Source: Bacteroidota bacterium (GTDB lineage: Bacteria; Bacteroidota; Bacteroidia; Flavobacteriales; Schleiferiaceae). From it: DNA of 64,000 nt. The notes beneath the pieces are model-generated. The model was given only the letters and a program-made list of their open reading frames with translations. It did no database searches and was not told the origin of the DNA. This document shows positions 41,035 through 49,616 of this stretch, piece after piece; positions within the stretch are counted from its first letter, which is position 1; the number at the start of each line of letters is the position of its first letter. Location of the stretch: positions 1 to 64,000 of the forward strand of contig VGFU01000002.1 in assembly GCA_016868755.1 (NCBI GenBank), written 5' to 3'. Both the position numbers and the translations under genes were made by a program.

Positions 41035-41304
41035 ATGTCCCTTCCAGAATCCGTTTTAGGCCTCACCGACGACCAAATTGACCGCGTGGTGGCCATGGCG
41101 TGGGAGGACCGCACGCCGTTTGAGGCCATTTTTGCTCAATTCGGACTGCGCGAAAACGAGGTGCGGGCGCTGATGCGGCACCACATGAAGGCGTCGTCGT
41201 TTCGCATGTGGCGCAAGCGCGTCACGGGACGCAAAACCAAGCACTTAAGCCTTCGGGAATTTGAGCGCGGGCGCTTTAAGAGCGCCAACCAGCGGTTTAG
41301 CTGA
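41035..41304 (+). CDS. DUF2805 / TIGR03643-family protein
   Basis: An 89-aa cytoplasmic protein. AMAWEDRTPFEAIFAQFGL, EVRALMRHHMKASSF and WRKRVTGRKTKH are the full DUF2805 signature, with a helix-turn-helix-like first half and a very basic end suggesting nucleic-acid binding. ATG at 41035 is used since the preceding 18 codons lack similarity. It converges on and overlaps the photolyase gene by 8 bp, a neighbour I have seen in other Bacteroidota. Function unknown; an association with light or DNA damage is inferred. Confidence 0.87.
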   Translation: MSLPESVLGLTDDQIDRVVAMAWEDRTPFEAIFAQFGLRENEVRALMRHHMKASSFRMWRKRVTGRKTKHLSLREFERGRFKSANQRFS

Positions 41305-42799
41305 ACCGCCGGCCGGGTGCCACGTGGGTTTCGAGAATTCGGGCCTTTTCGGCGCGGACCTCGGGGCGTTTTTTGGCGCCATACAGGCGAATCCGGGCCT
41401 CGCTAAGGGCTTTTTTGAGGTCGACGAGGGGCTCGGGGTAGTCCGTTCCGCGCGCGAAGCCGAAGGCGACCCCGTCGAGCTCGGTCAGGGTCCAAGGAGC
41501 GGCGCGAAAGGGCATCGGGAGCGCGGCCAGCTCGGGAATCCACTGGGCCAAAAATTCGCCCTGCGGATCCTGTTCCTCGGCCTGCTTGACCGGATTGTAG
41601 ACGCGCACCGTGTTGACTCCGGTGACGGCGGCCTGCATTTGGAGCTGCGGGTAGTGAATTCCGGGCTCGAAATCTAAAAACTGCTGGGCGAGGTGTGCGC
41701 TCAGATCCTTCCAATGCAGGTTGAGCACGTGGCAGCCGTAGCTCACGAGCATGGCGCGCATCCGAAAGTTGAGGTAGCCGGTTGCGTTGAGGCTCCGCAT
41801 ACAGGCATCCACCATCGGAACCCCGGTGTTCCCTGTTTTCCAGGCGTCGAGGTGGGCGGAATTTTGGCTAAACTCTTGGTGGTCGTAACCGCGGTTGATG
41901 TGCTCAAACTCCATGCGGCTCTCAGATTCAAACTTCTGGACGAAGTGCTCGCGCCAGCGCAACCGGCTGGCGAAGGCCCGGGCGTCGCGCGCGGGGAGGA
42001 TTTTGGACCCCTGCGTGGTGGAAAGCGCGCGGACCACCTGCTTAAGGCTCAGGTTGCCCCAAGCGAGGTAGGGCGATAGACGACTGCAGTGAGTTCGTGC
42101 GCTCTCGGGCTTAGAGATGTGGGCCATGTATCCGCGCCCCCGGCCGCCCTCCAAAAAACTCCGGAGGTAGCGATGCCCCCACGTCGGCCCGCCCGTCTGG
42201 GCGACGCCCGCTTCGCGTTCGGGGCGCGGAACCTTGTGCTTCTCCGCCCATTCTGTCCAAGCGGGGGTGGGTACCCAGGCAGTACCACGCGACCATTCAG
42301 GCTCGGCCAGCGGCTCCCGAAACATTACTTCGTTCCAGTGCGCGTTCCAATCGGTCCTTCGCCGGAGTCCGCGCCGAACCGAACCGTAGGGCGATTCAAC
42401 CCAAGCGACGCCGCGCTCCGCGCACCAACGCTTCATGCGTCGGTCGCGGTCAAACGAAACGTCGATGCCCACCTCTTCGTGGCTAAAAATGCGCCTGAGG
42501 GGAAGGTCCGCCGCCGCGCGAAGCGCTTCAAAAGCTTCAACCGCTTCGGACCCCACATAAAAAACGGGAAACGGAACCCGATTCGGTCCGAGTTCTGGCC
42601 GGGTTGCGACTAAATCGTCAACGGATTCGGCCTCAAATCGCGCGTGCCGCGACGAATACACCGGTTGGGACCAGAGCGAGGGCTCGTGGAGCAAAATCCC
42701 CACCACCGGTTCGCCCAACGCGACGGCTTGGGCCAGCGGAGCGTGGTCGCTCCAGCGCAGGTCGCGCTTCAACCAAACGACGCTCAGCGAGGGGTTCAT
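41297..42799 (-). CDS. phrB: Cryptochrome/photolyase-family flavoprotein
   Basis: Light-driven DNA repair enzyme or blue-light receptor. VVWLKRDLRWSDHAPL starts the antenna domain; the FAD-binding C-domain has RLSPYLAWGNLS, TGNTGVPMVDACMRSLNATGYLNFRMR and NTVRVYNPVKQAEEQDPQG. At 500 residues with both domains, CPD or (6-4) repair cannot be decided by eye, so the symbol is provisional. Its start overlaps the stop of yaaA (ATGA), making a photo-oxidative stress pair. Confidence 0.9.
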   Translation of the reverse strand: MNPSLSVVWLKRDLRWSDHAPLAQAVALGEPVVGILLHEPSLWSQPVYSSRHARFEAESVDDLVATRPELGPNRVPFPVFYVGSEAVEAFEALRAAADLPLRRIFSHEEVGIDVSFDRDRRMKRWCAERGVAWVESPYGSVRRGLRRRTDWNAHWNEVMFREPLAEPEWSRGTAWVPTPAWTEWAEKHKVPRPEREAGVAQTGGPTWGHRYLRSFLEGGRGRGYMAHISKPESARTHCSRLSPYLAWGNLSLKQVVRALSTTQGSKILPARDARAFASRLRWREHFVQKFESESRMEFEHINRGYDHQEFSQNSAHLDAWKTGNTGVPMVDACMRSLNATGYLNFRMRAMLVSYGCHVLNLHWKDLSAHLAQQFLDFEPGIHYPQLQMQAAVTGVNTVRVYNPVKQAEEQDPQGEFLAQWIPELAALPMPFRAAPWTLTELDGVAFGFARGTDYPEPLVDLKKALSEARIRLYGAKKRPEVRAEKARILETHVAPGRRFS

Positions 42800-43518
42800 G
42801 AAGTCCGAACAAAAACCCAGCGGGTTTCGTTCGATTCCACGGCTCGAAATCGGTAGCCCTCCGCGCGAAACGTTTTGGCGACCTCGGGATCGTCGCTAGC
42901 GTGGTTCGCCAGAAAGCGCGCCATGGCCCCGCGGGCTTGCTTGCTCAGGGCCGATACCGAACGCGTTCGACCGTTCACCGTCTGCAAAAACACGCAATCG
43001 ATCCACGTGAAGCGGGCGGAATCGAGCACCTCAGCGTATTCGTCGCTCGCGCAGTTGATGACCGCGGAGCCGGCCGCGTCGGCCTCCAACCAGTCGCTGA
43101 CCAGGGGCTTCCAGTGCCCGACCAGGCGCTGACCGTCAAGGCTTTGCCCGACGTCTAGGCGGTAGGGGAGTACCCCGTCGCTCGGACGCAGGATCCCGTA
43201 CAGCCCCGACAGGATGCGCAACCGGTCTTCGGCGCGCTCCGGCTGGGTCCAGGTCGCCGGAAGCAGCCGCCCAAAAGCTTCCCCGGTGAAGGTCCACGCC
43301 GCCTTGGTGCCGGTTTTTTGGGCATCCCAATCGTTCCAATAGGCCTGGGCCTGTTCGGCGACCTTGGGGCTGCAGGCGTACCATTCAGCCCAGTCAACCC
43401 CCAATCGGCGCACGCGCTGGGCCAGCATTTCGGCTTCGCGGAGCATGGGCGCGGACCCCTGGGCCGCCGGTGCCGCCGCGGGATTCATGGTTTTGGATGG
43501 TGAAAGGAGAATTTTCAC
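42796..43518 (-). CDS. yaaA: Peroxide stress protein YaaA (DUF328)
   Basis: DNA-binding cytoplasmic protein that limits iron-driven oxidative damage in E. coli. The signature MKILLSPSKTM, LSGLYGILRPSDGVLPYRLDVG, VINCASDEYAEVL and KQARGAMARFL are all present; length (240 aa) is typical. It is translationally coupled to the downstream photolyase gene. Confidence 0.93.
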   Translation of the reverse strand: MKILLSPSKTMNPAAAPAAQGSAPMLREAEMLAQRVRRLGVDWAEWYACSPKVAEQAQAYWNDWDAQKTGTKAAWTFTGEAFGRLLPATWTQPERAEDRLRILSGLYGILRPSDGVLPYRLDVGQSLDGQRLVGHWKPLVSDWLEADAAGSAVINCASDEYAEVLDSARFTWIDCVFLQTVNGRTRSVSALSKQARGAMARFLANHASDDPEVAKTFRAEGYRFRAVESNETRWVFVRTS

Positions 43519-43660
43519 GATTCGTAAAAGGGTACGTGGCCACCCGTAGCAACGTTCAAGCGTTTTAAATGTTTATTGCGCGGAGCCTTTTGCTAATCCG
43601 CTGGTTTCGAGATTGGAGCCCAGCGGACGCCCGCGACCACCGCGCGGAGTGCAATTCCGA

Positions 43661-43989
43661 TTACTTAAACATGACCCAAACGGCCGCCAAAAGCAACCCG
43701 AAGCTAATCAGGTGCCTGGTTTGGAGCGGCTCCTTGAGGACCAGCGTGGCAAAAACAGCAAACACTACGAGCGTAACTACCTCTTGAATCATCTTGAGCT
43801 GCTAGCCACCAGGCCGTCGGCGTACCCCAATCGGTTGGCCGGAACCATCAGCAGGTACTCAAAAAGCCCAATGAATCAGCTCACTGCTATGGCCTTCCAC
43901 ATCGGCCAGCCCTGGTTTTTGAGGTGGTAGTACCAGGCAAACGTCATAAACACGTTGCTGGCGGTCAGAAGAAGAACCGTGCGAAACAT
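43661..43989 (-). pseudogene. DUF486-family (DMT-like) membrane protein, disrupted
   Basis: Reading the minus strand from ATG at 43989 gives TVLLLTASNVFMTFAWYYHL, GWPMWKAIAVS, then a TGA at 43876-43878 where relatives have Trp, then FIGLFEYLLMVPANRLGYADG, then a one-base frameshift near 43800, then QLKMIQEVVTLVVFAVFATL and a C-terminal end VMFK with stop. The 329-bp length equals 110 codons minus one base, which fits a single deletion. A four-helix membrane protein has been inactivated by two lesions while its sequence is still recognisable, so decay is recent. Confidence 0.85.
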
Positions 43990-44007
43990 TGGGGCAAATT
44001 TGCGTTA

Positions 44008-44015
44008 TACCTTGC
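44008..44015 (+). promoter_or_regulatory. -7-like box (TACCTTGC) before the thioredoxin-fold gene
   Basis: Ends 3 nt before the ATG; one position off TAnnTTTG. Confidence 0.5.
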
Positions 44016-44018
44016 AGT

Positions 44019-44654
44019 ATGCGACAGATTTTCATGATTATCCTTGGGCTGGCTGCGGGAGTAGCTGGCGCTCAGAAACTTCCGCCAACCCTTGAACTGG
44101 GCGCGAGCCTTCCGTTGCCCGAACTCGAGCTGGCCGACGCCACCCGCGAAGACGACGCCGGCAAAACCCTGGCTTCCGTGGCTACAGAGCGCGGACTACT
44201 GGTTGTGTTTACCAGCAACACCTGCCCCTTTGTCGTGGGCAACGGCCCCAAATCAGAAGGTTGGGAAGGCCGCTACCGCGACCTGTCGGCCTTTGCCCGC
44301 AAACTCAACGTGGGCATCGTGTTCGTCAACTCTAACGAGGCCAAGCGCAACGCCGGAGAATCCATCGAGGAGATGCGGGTCCGCGCAAAAACCTACAAGT
44401 ACCAAGCGCCCTACCTGCTCGACGAGGGCCATAAGCTGGCCGACGCCTTTGGGGCCCGCACCACGCCCCACGTGTTTTTGTTTGATGCCACGCAGTCGCT
44501 CGTTTACCTCGGTGCGATCGACGACAACGTAGATTCCGCCAAAAAAGTCAAAAAAGCGTGGCTCAAAGACGCCCTGACGGCGATGGTGGCCAAGCAGCCG
44601 ATCAAGGTTCCGCAGACGAAAAACCTCGGCTGCAGCATCAAGCGCATTCAGTAA
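44019..44654 (+). CDS. Exported thioredoxin-fold protein (AhpC/TSA-like)
   Basis: A 211-aa protein with a signal peptide (MRQIFMIILGLAAGVAGAQ) and a redoxin domain. FTSNTCPFVVGNG corresponds to the FxxxxCPxV active-site segment with a single cysteine; DAFGARTTPHVFLFD contains the cis-proline. It resembles the redoxin proteins with a CPFV site found in Bacteroidota and probably acts on periplasmic thiols or peroxides. Three bp separate it from cinA, so the two may be cotranscribed. Confidence 0.88.
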   Translation: MRQIFMIILGLAAGVAGAQKLPPTLELGASLPLPELELADATREDDAGKTLASVATERGLLVVFTSNTCPFVVGNGPKSEGWEGRYRDLSAFARKLNVGIVFVNSNEAKRNAGESIEEMRVRAKTYKYQAPYLLDEGHKLADAFGARTTPHVFLFDATQSLVYLGAIDDNVDSAKKVKKAWLKDALTAMVAKQPIKVPQTKNLGCSIKRIQ

Positions 44655-44657
44655 GCC

Positions 44658-45908
44658 GTGCAGGCTGAGGTACTTGCGATTGGAGCCGAGCTGTTGCTCG
44701 GACAAACCGTCGACAGCAATTCGGCCTGGATCGGCGAGCGACTCGCCGAATTGGGGGTGGCGCTGCGCCGCACTACCGTGGTGGCCGACCGCCCCGAAGA
44801 CGTGCGTGCCGCCTTGGATGCCCTGCATCCCGAAACGCGTTGGGTGCTGATTACCGGCGGGTTGGGTCCGACCAAAGACGACCTCACCAAAAACGTGCTC
44901 AACGACTACTTCGGCGGAACCCTCGTGTTCCATCCCGAAGTCTACGCCCACATCGAAGCCCTTTTTGCCCGCATGGGCCGCGTGCCAGGGCCGCTGAACC
45001 GCGGTCAGGCGGAGCTTCCCGACGTCTGCGAGCCGCTGCACAACGCTAAGGGGACCGCTCCGGGTATGCTTTTTACGCGCCACGGGGTGCGCTTTGTGAG
45101 CATGCCCGGCGTGCCCTACGAGATGAAGCACCTGATGGAAGCGCACGTGCTTCCGCGCCTCAAGGCCGAGTCAGAGACCCACATTTCCCACCGGTTTTTT
45201 ATGGTTCAGGGCATTCCCGAATCAGAATTAGCCACCCGCATCACCGAATGGGAATCGGGCCTCCCCGAGGGTTTGAGTTTGGCGTACCTGCCGTCGCCCG
45301 GCATCGTCAAGCTCCGCCTCACCGCGCGGACCGCAACTGCCGCTGAAGCCGATGCCTTGCTGGAGCCCTCCGCCGAAGGACTTCGGGCCGTACTCGGCCG
45401 CGACATTTACGCCGAAGACTGGAAGACCATCGAAGAAGTCGTCGGCGAATTACTCGCCGCGGCCGGCCAAACCGTGGCTACCGCTGAGAGCTGCACCGGC
45501 GGGTCGGTGGCGGCCCAACTCACGCGCATTCCGGGGTCGTCGCGCTACGTTTTGGGCGGTGTTGTAGCCTACCACAACGACATTAAGGTTCGATTGCTCG
45601 GGGTGAATGAAGCAGACCTGCTGTTGCACGGCGCCGTTAGCGAGTCGGTGGTGCGGGCCATGGCGCGGGGCGTGCGCAAGCGGTTGGGTGCGGACTGGGG
45701 CCTCGCCAGTAGCGGCGTCGCGGGTCCCGACGGCGGTTCGACCGAAAAGCCCGTTGGTACCGTTTGGCTGGCCGTGAGCGGGCCTGGGGTGGAGTGGGCC
45801 GCGCGTTTTCAGATGGGCGACCACCGCGAACGCACGGTGCGCAAATCTGTTTTGGAAGTTTTGAATCGGTTGCGCGGATTTTTAGCCACTCAGGCTGCGA
45901 AATATTGA
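44658..45908 (+). CDS. cinA: CinA: NMN amidohydrolase-like / ADP-ribose pyrophosphatase-like protein
   Basis: Bifunctional-type protein. The N-terminal MoaB-like domain (EVLAIGAELLLGQTVDSNS, GGLGPTKDDLTK) has ADP-ribose pyrophosphatase activity in characterised relatives, and the C-terminal PncC domain (VATAESCTGGSVAAQLT, SSGVAGPDGGS) deamidates nicotinamide mononucleotide. Length (416 aa) is typical. GTG start directly after the redoxin gene. Confidence 0.95.
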   Translation: MQAEVLAIGAELLLGQTVDSNSAWIGERLAELGVALRRTTVVADRPEDVRAALDALHPETRWVLITGGLGPTKDDLTKNVLNDYFGGTLVFHPEVYAHIEALFARMGRVPGPLNRGQAELPDVCEPLHNAKGTAPGMLFTRHGVRFVSMPGVPYEMKHLMEAHVLPRLKAESETHISHRFFMVQGIPESELATRITEWESGLPEGLSLAYLPSPGIVKLRLTARTATAAEADALLEPSAEGLRAVLGRDIYAEDWKTIEEVVGELLAAAGQTVATAESCTGGSVAAQLTRIPGSSRYVLGGVVAYHNDIKVRLLGVNEADLLLHGAVSESVVRAMARGVRKRLGADWGLASSGVAGPDGGSTEKPVGTVWLAVSGPGVEWAARFQMGDHRERTVRKSVLEVLNRLRGFLATQAAKY

Positions 45909-45919
45909 GAAATTCGCAG

Positions 45920-45927
45920 TACATTTG
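45920..45927 (+). promoter_or_regulatory. -7 box of the rpmB operon (TACATTTG)
   Basis: Perfect TAnnTTTG with a 44-nt leader before rpmB; the spacing to the nearest TTG is not ideal. Confidence 0.65.
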
Positions 45928-45971
45928 CACTCCCGTTGCGAAACGGAGAAAAAGATTAACACCGCGCGATT

Positions 45972-46211
45972 ATGTCACGAGTTTGCGAGATTACCGGTAA
46001 GAAGGCCATGGTCGGGAACCATGTGTCGTTCTCAAACAAGAAAAACAAGCGCACGTTTGACGTGAACTTGATGCGTAAAAAGTTTTACGTAGCTGCTGAA
46101 GATAAGTGGGTTACCCTGCGCATCTCGGCCGCCGCTCTGAAGACGATCAACAAGAAGGGCATCGAAGCCGTGCTGGCTGAGGCCCGCGCTAACGGCAACG
46201 TAGCACTTTAA
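45972..46211 (+). CDS. rpmB: 50S ribosomal protein L28
   Basis: Component of the large ribosomal subunit. MSRVCEITGKKAMVGNHVSF is the family start and TFDVNLMRKKFYV follows; 79 aa. First gene of a ribosomal run with rpmG and a DUF4295 gene, as in other Bacteroidota. Confidence 0.98.
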   Translation: MSRVCEITGKKAMVGNHVSFSNKKNKRTFDVNLMRKKFYVAAEDKWVTLRISAAALKTINKKGIEAVLAEARANGNVAL

Positions 46212-46224
46212 TTTTTAAGGAATC

Positions 46225-46407
46225 ATGGCAAAAAAAGGCAATCGCGTTCAGGTGATCCTCGAGTGCACCGAGCACAAAGAGTCAGGTATGGCGGGTACGT
46301 CGCGCTACATCACGACCAAGAACAAGAAGAACACGCCCGACCGCATGGAGATTAAGAAATTCAATCCCGTGCTCAAGCGTATGACCGTTCACAAAGAAAT
46401 TAAGTAA
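46225..46407 (+). CDS. rpmG: 50S ribosomal protein L33
   Basis: Component of the large ribosomal subunit. [20 protein letters not shown] and [19 protein letters not shown] are diagnostic; 60 aa. The usual zinc cysteines are reduced to one (C14), so this is a zinc-independent (C-minus) form. Confidence 0.98.
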   Translation: MAKKGNRVQVILECTEHKESGMAGTSRYITTKNKKNTPDRMEIKKFNPVLKRMTVHKEIK

Positions 46408-46412
46408 GCACC

Positions 46413-46562
46413 ATGGCAAAGAAAGTAGTTGCAACCCTGAAGAAGGCCGGTGGCGTAACCTACGCGAAGGCAATCAAAATGGTCAAGACCGACAAAGGCG
46501 GTTACGCTTTTGAAGAAAAAGTAATGGTGAAGGACGACGTGGCTAACTTCTTTAAGGCCTAA
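46413..46562 (+). CDS. DUF4295 small basic protein
   Basis: A 49-aa Lys-rich protein (MAKKVVATLKKAGGVTYAKA; ending VKDDVANFFKA). Its place directly after L28 and L33 and its composition match the Bacteroidota family DUF4295, which is thought to be ribosome-associated. Five bp after rpmG, before a terminator. Confidence 0.9.
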   Translation: MAKKVVATLKKAGGVTYAKAIKMVKTDKGGYAFEEKVMVKDDVANFFKA

Positions 46563-46585
46563 GTCACTCCGACTCCTACGAACTG

Positions 46586-46609
46586 AACCGCTCCCCGAGC
46601 GGTTTTTTT
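46586..46609 (+). terminator. Terminator of the rpmB-rpmG-DUF4295 operon
   Basis: AACCGCT pairs with AGCGGTT around CCCCG, followed by TTTTT and an A/T end. The T-run merges with the TATACCTTA sequence that may start ftsY transcription. Confidence 0.9.
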
Positions 46610-46627
46610 ATACCTTAATCCTTCGTA

Positions 46628-47530
46628 ATGGCATTATTTGGACTCGGAAAAACCAAGGAGCTTCTCTTCGGAGGGCTGAGCAAACTGTTTGGGGGCTCAT
46701 CTACGGTCGATGCCACCACACTGGATGCATTGGAGGAGGCCCTGATCTCCGCTGACGTCGGGGTAGAAACGGCAGTTCGCCTGGTTGAGGCCGTCGAAGC
46801 CCGCGTGGCGCGCGATACCTATGTGGGCGAAGAAGAGCTCAAAGCGCTAATCCGTACCGAGTTAGCCGATCAGTTTTCTGCTTGGGCCGAGGTCAAGCCC
46901 ATTGACGTGCCGGCAGGTCAGCCCCGGGTGATCCTCGTCGTGGGGGTCAATGGAGTTGGTAAGACCACCTCGGTCGGCAAACTCGCCAAGAAGTTCCGGC
47001 AGCAGGGCCATCACGTCGTTTTGGGCGCCGCAGACACCTTTAGGGCTGCAGCCGTCGACCAGCTGCGCATCTGGGCCGAACGCTCGGGGGCGACCTTCAT
47101 TGAAAAAGGAATGAACACCGACCCGGCGGCGGTAGCCTACGCGGCCGCAGAGGCCGGAGCGCGAAACGGCGGAGGCGTCGTTCTGGTGGACACGGCGGGA
47201 CGCCTTCACAACAAAGTCAACCTAATGAACGAGCTCGGTAAAATTCGCCGGGTTATGGACAAAATCGTGCCGGGCGCTCCCCACGAGACGTGGTTAGTCC
47301 TCGACGCGTCAACAGGTCAAAATGCGGTAAATCAAGCGGTTGAGTTTTCTAAGGTCACTCCGCTAACCGGATTGGTCCTGACCAAAATGGACGGTACCGC
47401 GCGCGGCGGGGTGGTGCTGGCGATTGCTGAAAAGCTTCGCGTGCCCGTGCGCTACATCGGTGTCGGCGAAGGAGTCGACGACCTCCAGGAGTTTGACGCT
47501 AAAGAATTTTTAAACGCGTTACTCAGCTAA
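46628..47530 (+). CDS. ftsY: Signal recognition particle receptor FtsY
   Basis: SRP-type GTPase that docks ribosome-nascent chains at the membrane. Helical N domain, then G1 GVNGVGKTTSVGKL (about 105), ADTFRAAAVDQL, the G3 DTAGRLHNK, G4 TKMDG(TA)RGG and C-terminal GVGEGVDDLQEFDAKEF. At 300 aa it lacks the long acidic A domain of E. coli FtsY, as is normal in Bacteroidota. Confidence 0.97.
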   Translation: MALFGLGKTKELLFGGLSKLFGGSSTVDATTLDALEEALISADVGVETAVRLVEAVEARVARDTYVGEEELKALIRTELADQFSAWAEVKPIDVPAGQPRVILVVGVNGVGKTTSVGKLAKKFRQQGHHVVLGAADTFRAAAVDQLRIWAERSGATFIEKGMNTDPAAVAYAAAEAGARNGGGVVLVDTAGRLHNKVNLMNELGKIRRVMDKIVPGAPHETWLVLDASTGQNAVNQAVEFSKVTPLTGLVLTKMDGTARGGVVLAIAEKLRVPVRYIGVGEGVDDLQEFDAKEFLNALLS

Positions 47531-47534
47531 ACCA

Positions 47535-48305
47535 ATGAAGACCAAAGAAGAAATAACCGCCAACTGGCTGCCCCGCTACACCGGCGTGAAGGCCGAAGAC
47601 ATGTCGGACTACATTCTTCTGACCAACTTCAACGAGTACCTGCACCGCTTTGTGGCTATGACCGGCGGACACATCGTAGACGCCAACCGCAGCATGCCGT
47701 CGGCTCAGGGCCAAGGGATTACCATGATCAATTTTGGCATGGGCAGCCCGAATGCGGCGACCATCAGCGATTTGCTGAGCATAGTGCAGCCTAAGGCCAT
47801 ACTTTTTTTGGGCAAGTGCGGCGGACTCAAGCAGCGCACCAAAGTTGGCGACTTCATTGTGCCCATTGGGGCGATTCGCGGCGAAGGTGCGTCGGACTCG
47901 TACTTTCCGGCGGAGGTTCCGTCGCTGCCCGCCTTCATGCTGCAGCGCGCCACCTCGCACATCATTCGCAACCGGAACCACGACTACTGGACCGGAACCG
48001 TGTACACCACCAACCGCCGAGTTTGGGAGCACGACGACGCGTTTAAGGAGTACCTGCGCATGACCCGCGCCATGGCCATCGACATGGAAACGGCGACGCT
48101 GTTCTCTGCGGGCTTTCACAACCGCCTGCATTTGGGGGCCTTGCTTTTGGTTTCGGACCAGCCGATGACCCCCGAGGGCGTCAAGACGAGCGAGAGCGAC
48201 GCCAAGGTCTCGAGCGACTTTGTGGGAGCCCACATCAGCATTGGTATTGAGACCCTCGAAGAAATTAAGAATCAAGGTCTTTCAGTCAGACACCTCAAGT
48301 TTTAA
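47535..48305 (+). CDS. AMP nucleosidase (small Bacteroidota type)
   Basis: Purine-nucleoside-phosphorylase-fold enzyme splitting AMP to adenine and ribose 5-phosphate. FGMGSPNAATISDLL and FLGKCGGLKQRTKVGDFIVP mark the phosphate-binding fold; AIDMETATLFSAGF contains the conserved Met-Glu and the catalytic Asp is in LLVSDQPMTPEG. At 256 aa it is half the length of E. coli Amn and lacks its N-domain, as expected for this clade. It follows ftsY by 4 bp and precedes rimO by 9. Confidence 0.9.
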   Translation: MKTKEEITANWLPRYTGVKAEDMSDYILLTNFNEYLHRFVAMTGGHIVDANRSMPSAQGQGITMINFGMGSPNAATISDLLSIVQPKAILFLGKCGGLKQRTKVGDFIVPIGAIRGEGASDSYFPAEVPSLPAFMLQRATSHIIRNRNHDYWTGTVYTTNRRVWEHDDAFKEYLRMTRAMAIDMETATLFSAGFHNRLHLGALLLVSDQPMTPEGVKTSESDAKVSSDFVGAHISIGIETLEEIKNQGLSVRHLKF

Positions 48306-48314
48306 GTTAAGCTT

Positions 48315-49616
48315 ATGCGCACCAAGTCCGCGGCCAAAAACCGCATCAACGTCATTACTCTAGGCTGTTCCAAAAACGTGTACGACAGCGAGGTTCTGAT
48401 GGGCCAGCTCAAGGCCGCCGGCAAAGACGTCGTGCACGAAGAAGAGGGACGAATTGTAGTCATTAACACCTGCGGGTTCATTGAAAACGCCAAAGAGGAG
48501 TCGATCAACACCATCCTCGAAGCAGTCGAGGCGAAGGAGGCCGGGCTGCTCGACAAAGTTTTTGTGACCGGCTGCCTCAGCGAGCGCTACAAGCCCGATT
48601 TGGAGCGCGAAATTCCCAACGTCGACCAGTACTTCGGCACCCGCGACCTGCCCCTGCTGCTCAAGGCCCTCGGAGCCGACTACAAAAAAGAGTTGGTCGG
48701 GGAGCGCCTTACCACCACACCCCAGCACTTCGCCTACCTCAAAATTTCGGAAGGCTGCGACCGTCCCTGCTCGTTTTGTGCCATTCCGCTCATGCGCGGT
48801 AAGCACCGTTCGACGCCGATTGAGGACCTCGTGACCGAGGCCCAAAAGCTGGCCGCCAAGGGCGTGGTCGAGCTGATTTTGATCGCCCAGGACCTGACCT
48901 ACTACGGACTCGATATTTATGGCGAACGCCGTCTGGCCGAGCTGGTTACGGCCCTGAGTGCGGTCGACGGCATCCAGTGGATTCGCTTGCACTACCTTTT
49001 TCCGGCGGGCTTCCCCGAAGACGTGCTCGACGTGATTCGCGAAAACCCCAAGGTGTGCCGCTACATCGACATTCCGCTACAGCACATTGCCGACAACGTG
49101 CTCAAGAGCATGCGGCGCGGAACCACCCACGCCAAAACCGATAAGCTGCTGGCGGCGATGCGCGAGAAGGTGCACGGAATCGCCGTCCGCACGACGCTCA
49201 TCGTGGGGTATCCGGGCGAAACAGAGGCTGATTTCGACGAGCTTCTCGATTGGGTGCGCACCCAGCGCTTTGAGCGCCTCGGAGTGTTTACCTACAGCCA
49301 CGAGGAGAATACGCACGCGTTTGCCCTGGAAGATGACGTTCCGGCCGAAGTTAAAATGGCCCGCCAGCAGGCCGTAATGGAGGTGCAGCGCGAAATCTCG
49401 CTCGAGCGCAACGAGGCCCTGATCGGCCAAACGATGACTGTGATCATCGACCGGGCCGAGGGCGATGCCTACATCGGACGCACCGAATTTGACTCGCCTG
49501 ACGTCGACAACGAAGTGCGCATTGAGGCTCCTGGCCTGCACCTGAAGCGTGGAACCTTTGTCAGCGCCAAAATTGTAGGCGCTACAGAATACGACCTCGA
49601 GGCGGAGTTGGCATGA
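48315..49616 (+). CDS. rimO: Ribosomal protein S12 methylthiotransferase RimO
   Basis: Radical-SAM enzyme that adds a methylthio group to an aspartate of S12. N-terminal UPF0004 cluster domain (NVITLGCSKNVYDSEVLM; NTCGFIENAKEESI), radical-SAM CxxxCxxC site in CDRPCSFCAIPLMRG, and a C-terminal TRAM domain. Length 433 aa is typical. It shares an ATGA overlap with the galactanase gene that follows. Confidence 0.96.
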   Translation: MRTKSAAKNRINVITLGCSKNVYDSEVLMGQLKAAGKDVVHEEEGRIVVINTCGFIENAKEESINTILEAVEAKEAGLLDKVFVTGCLSERYKPDLEREIPNVDQYFGTRDLPLLLKALGADYKKELVGERLTTTPQHFAYLKISEGCDRPCSFCAIPLMRGKHRSTPIEDLVTEAQKLAAKGVVELILIAQDLTYYGLDIYGERRLAELVTALSAVDGIQWIRLHYLFPAGFPEDVLDVIRENPKVCRYIDIPLQHIADNVLKSMRRGTTHAKTDKLLAAMREKVHGIAVRTTLIVGYPGETEADFDELLDWVRTQRFERLGVFTYSHEENTHAFALEDDVPAEVKMARQQAVMEVQREISLERNEALIGQTMTVIIDRAEGDAYIGRTEFDSPDVDNEVRIEAPGLHLKRGTFVSAKIVGATEYDLEAELA

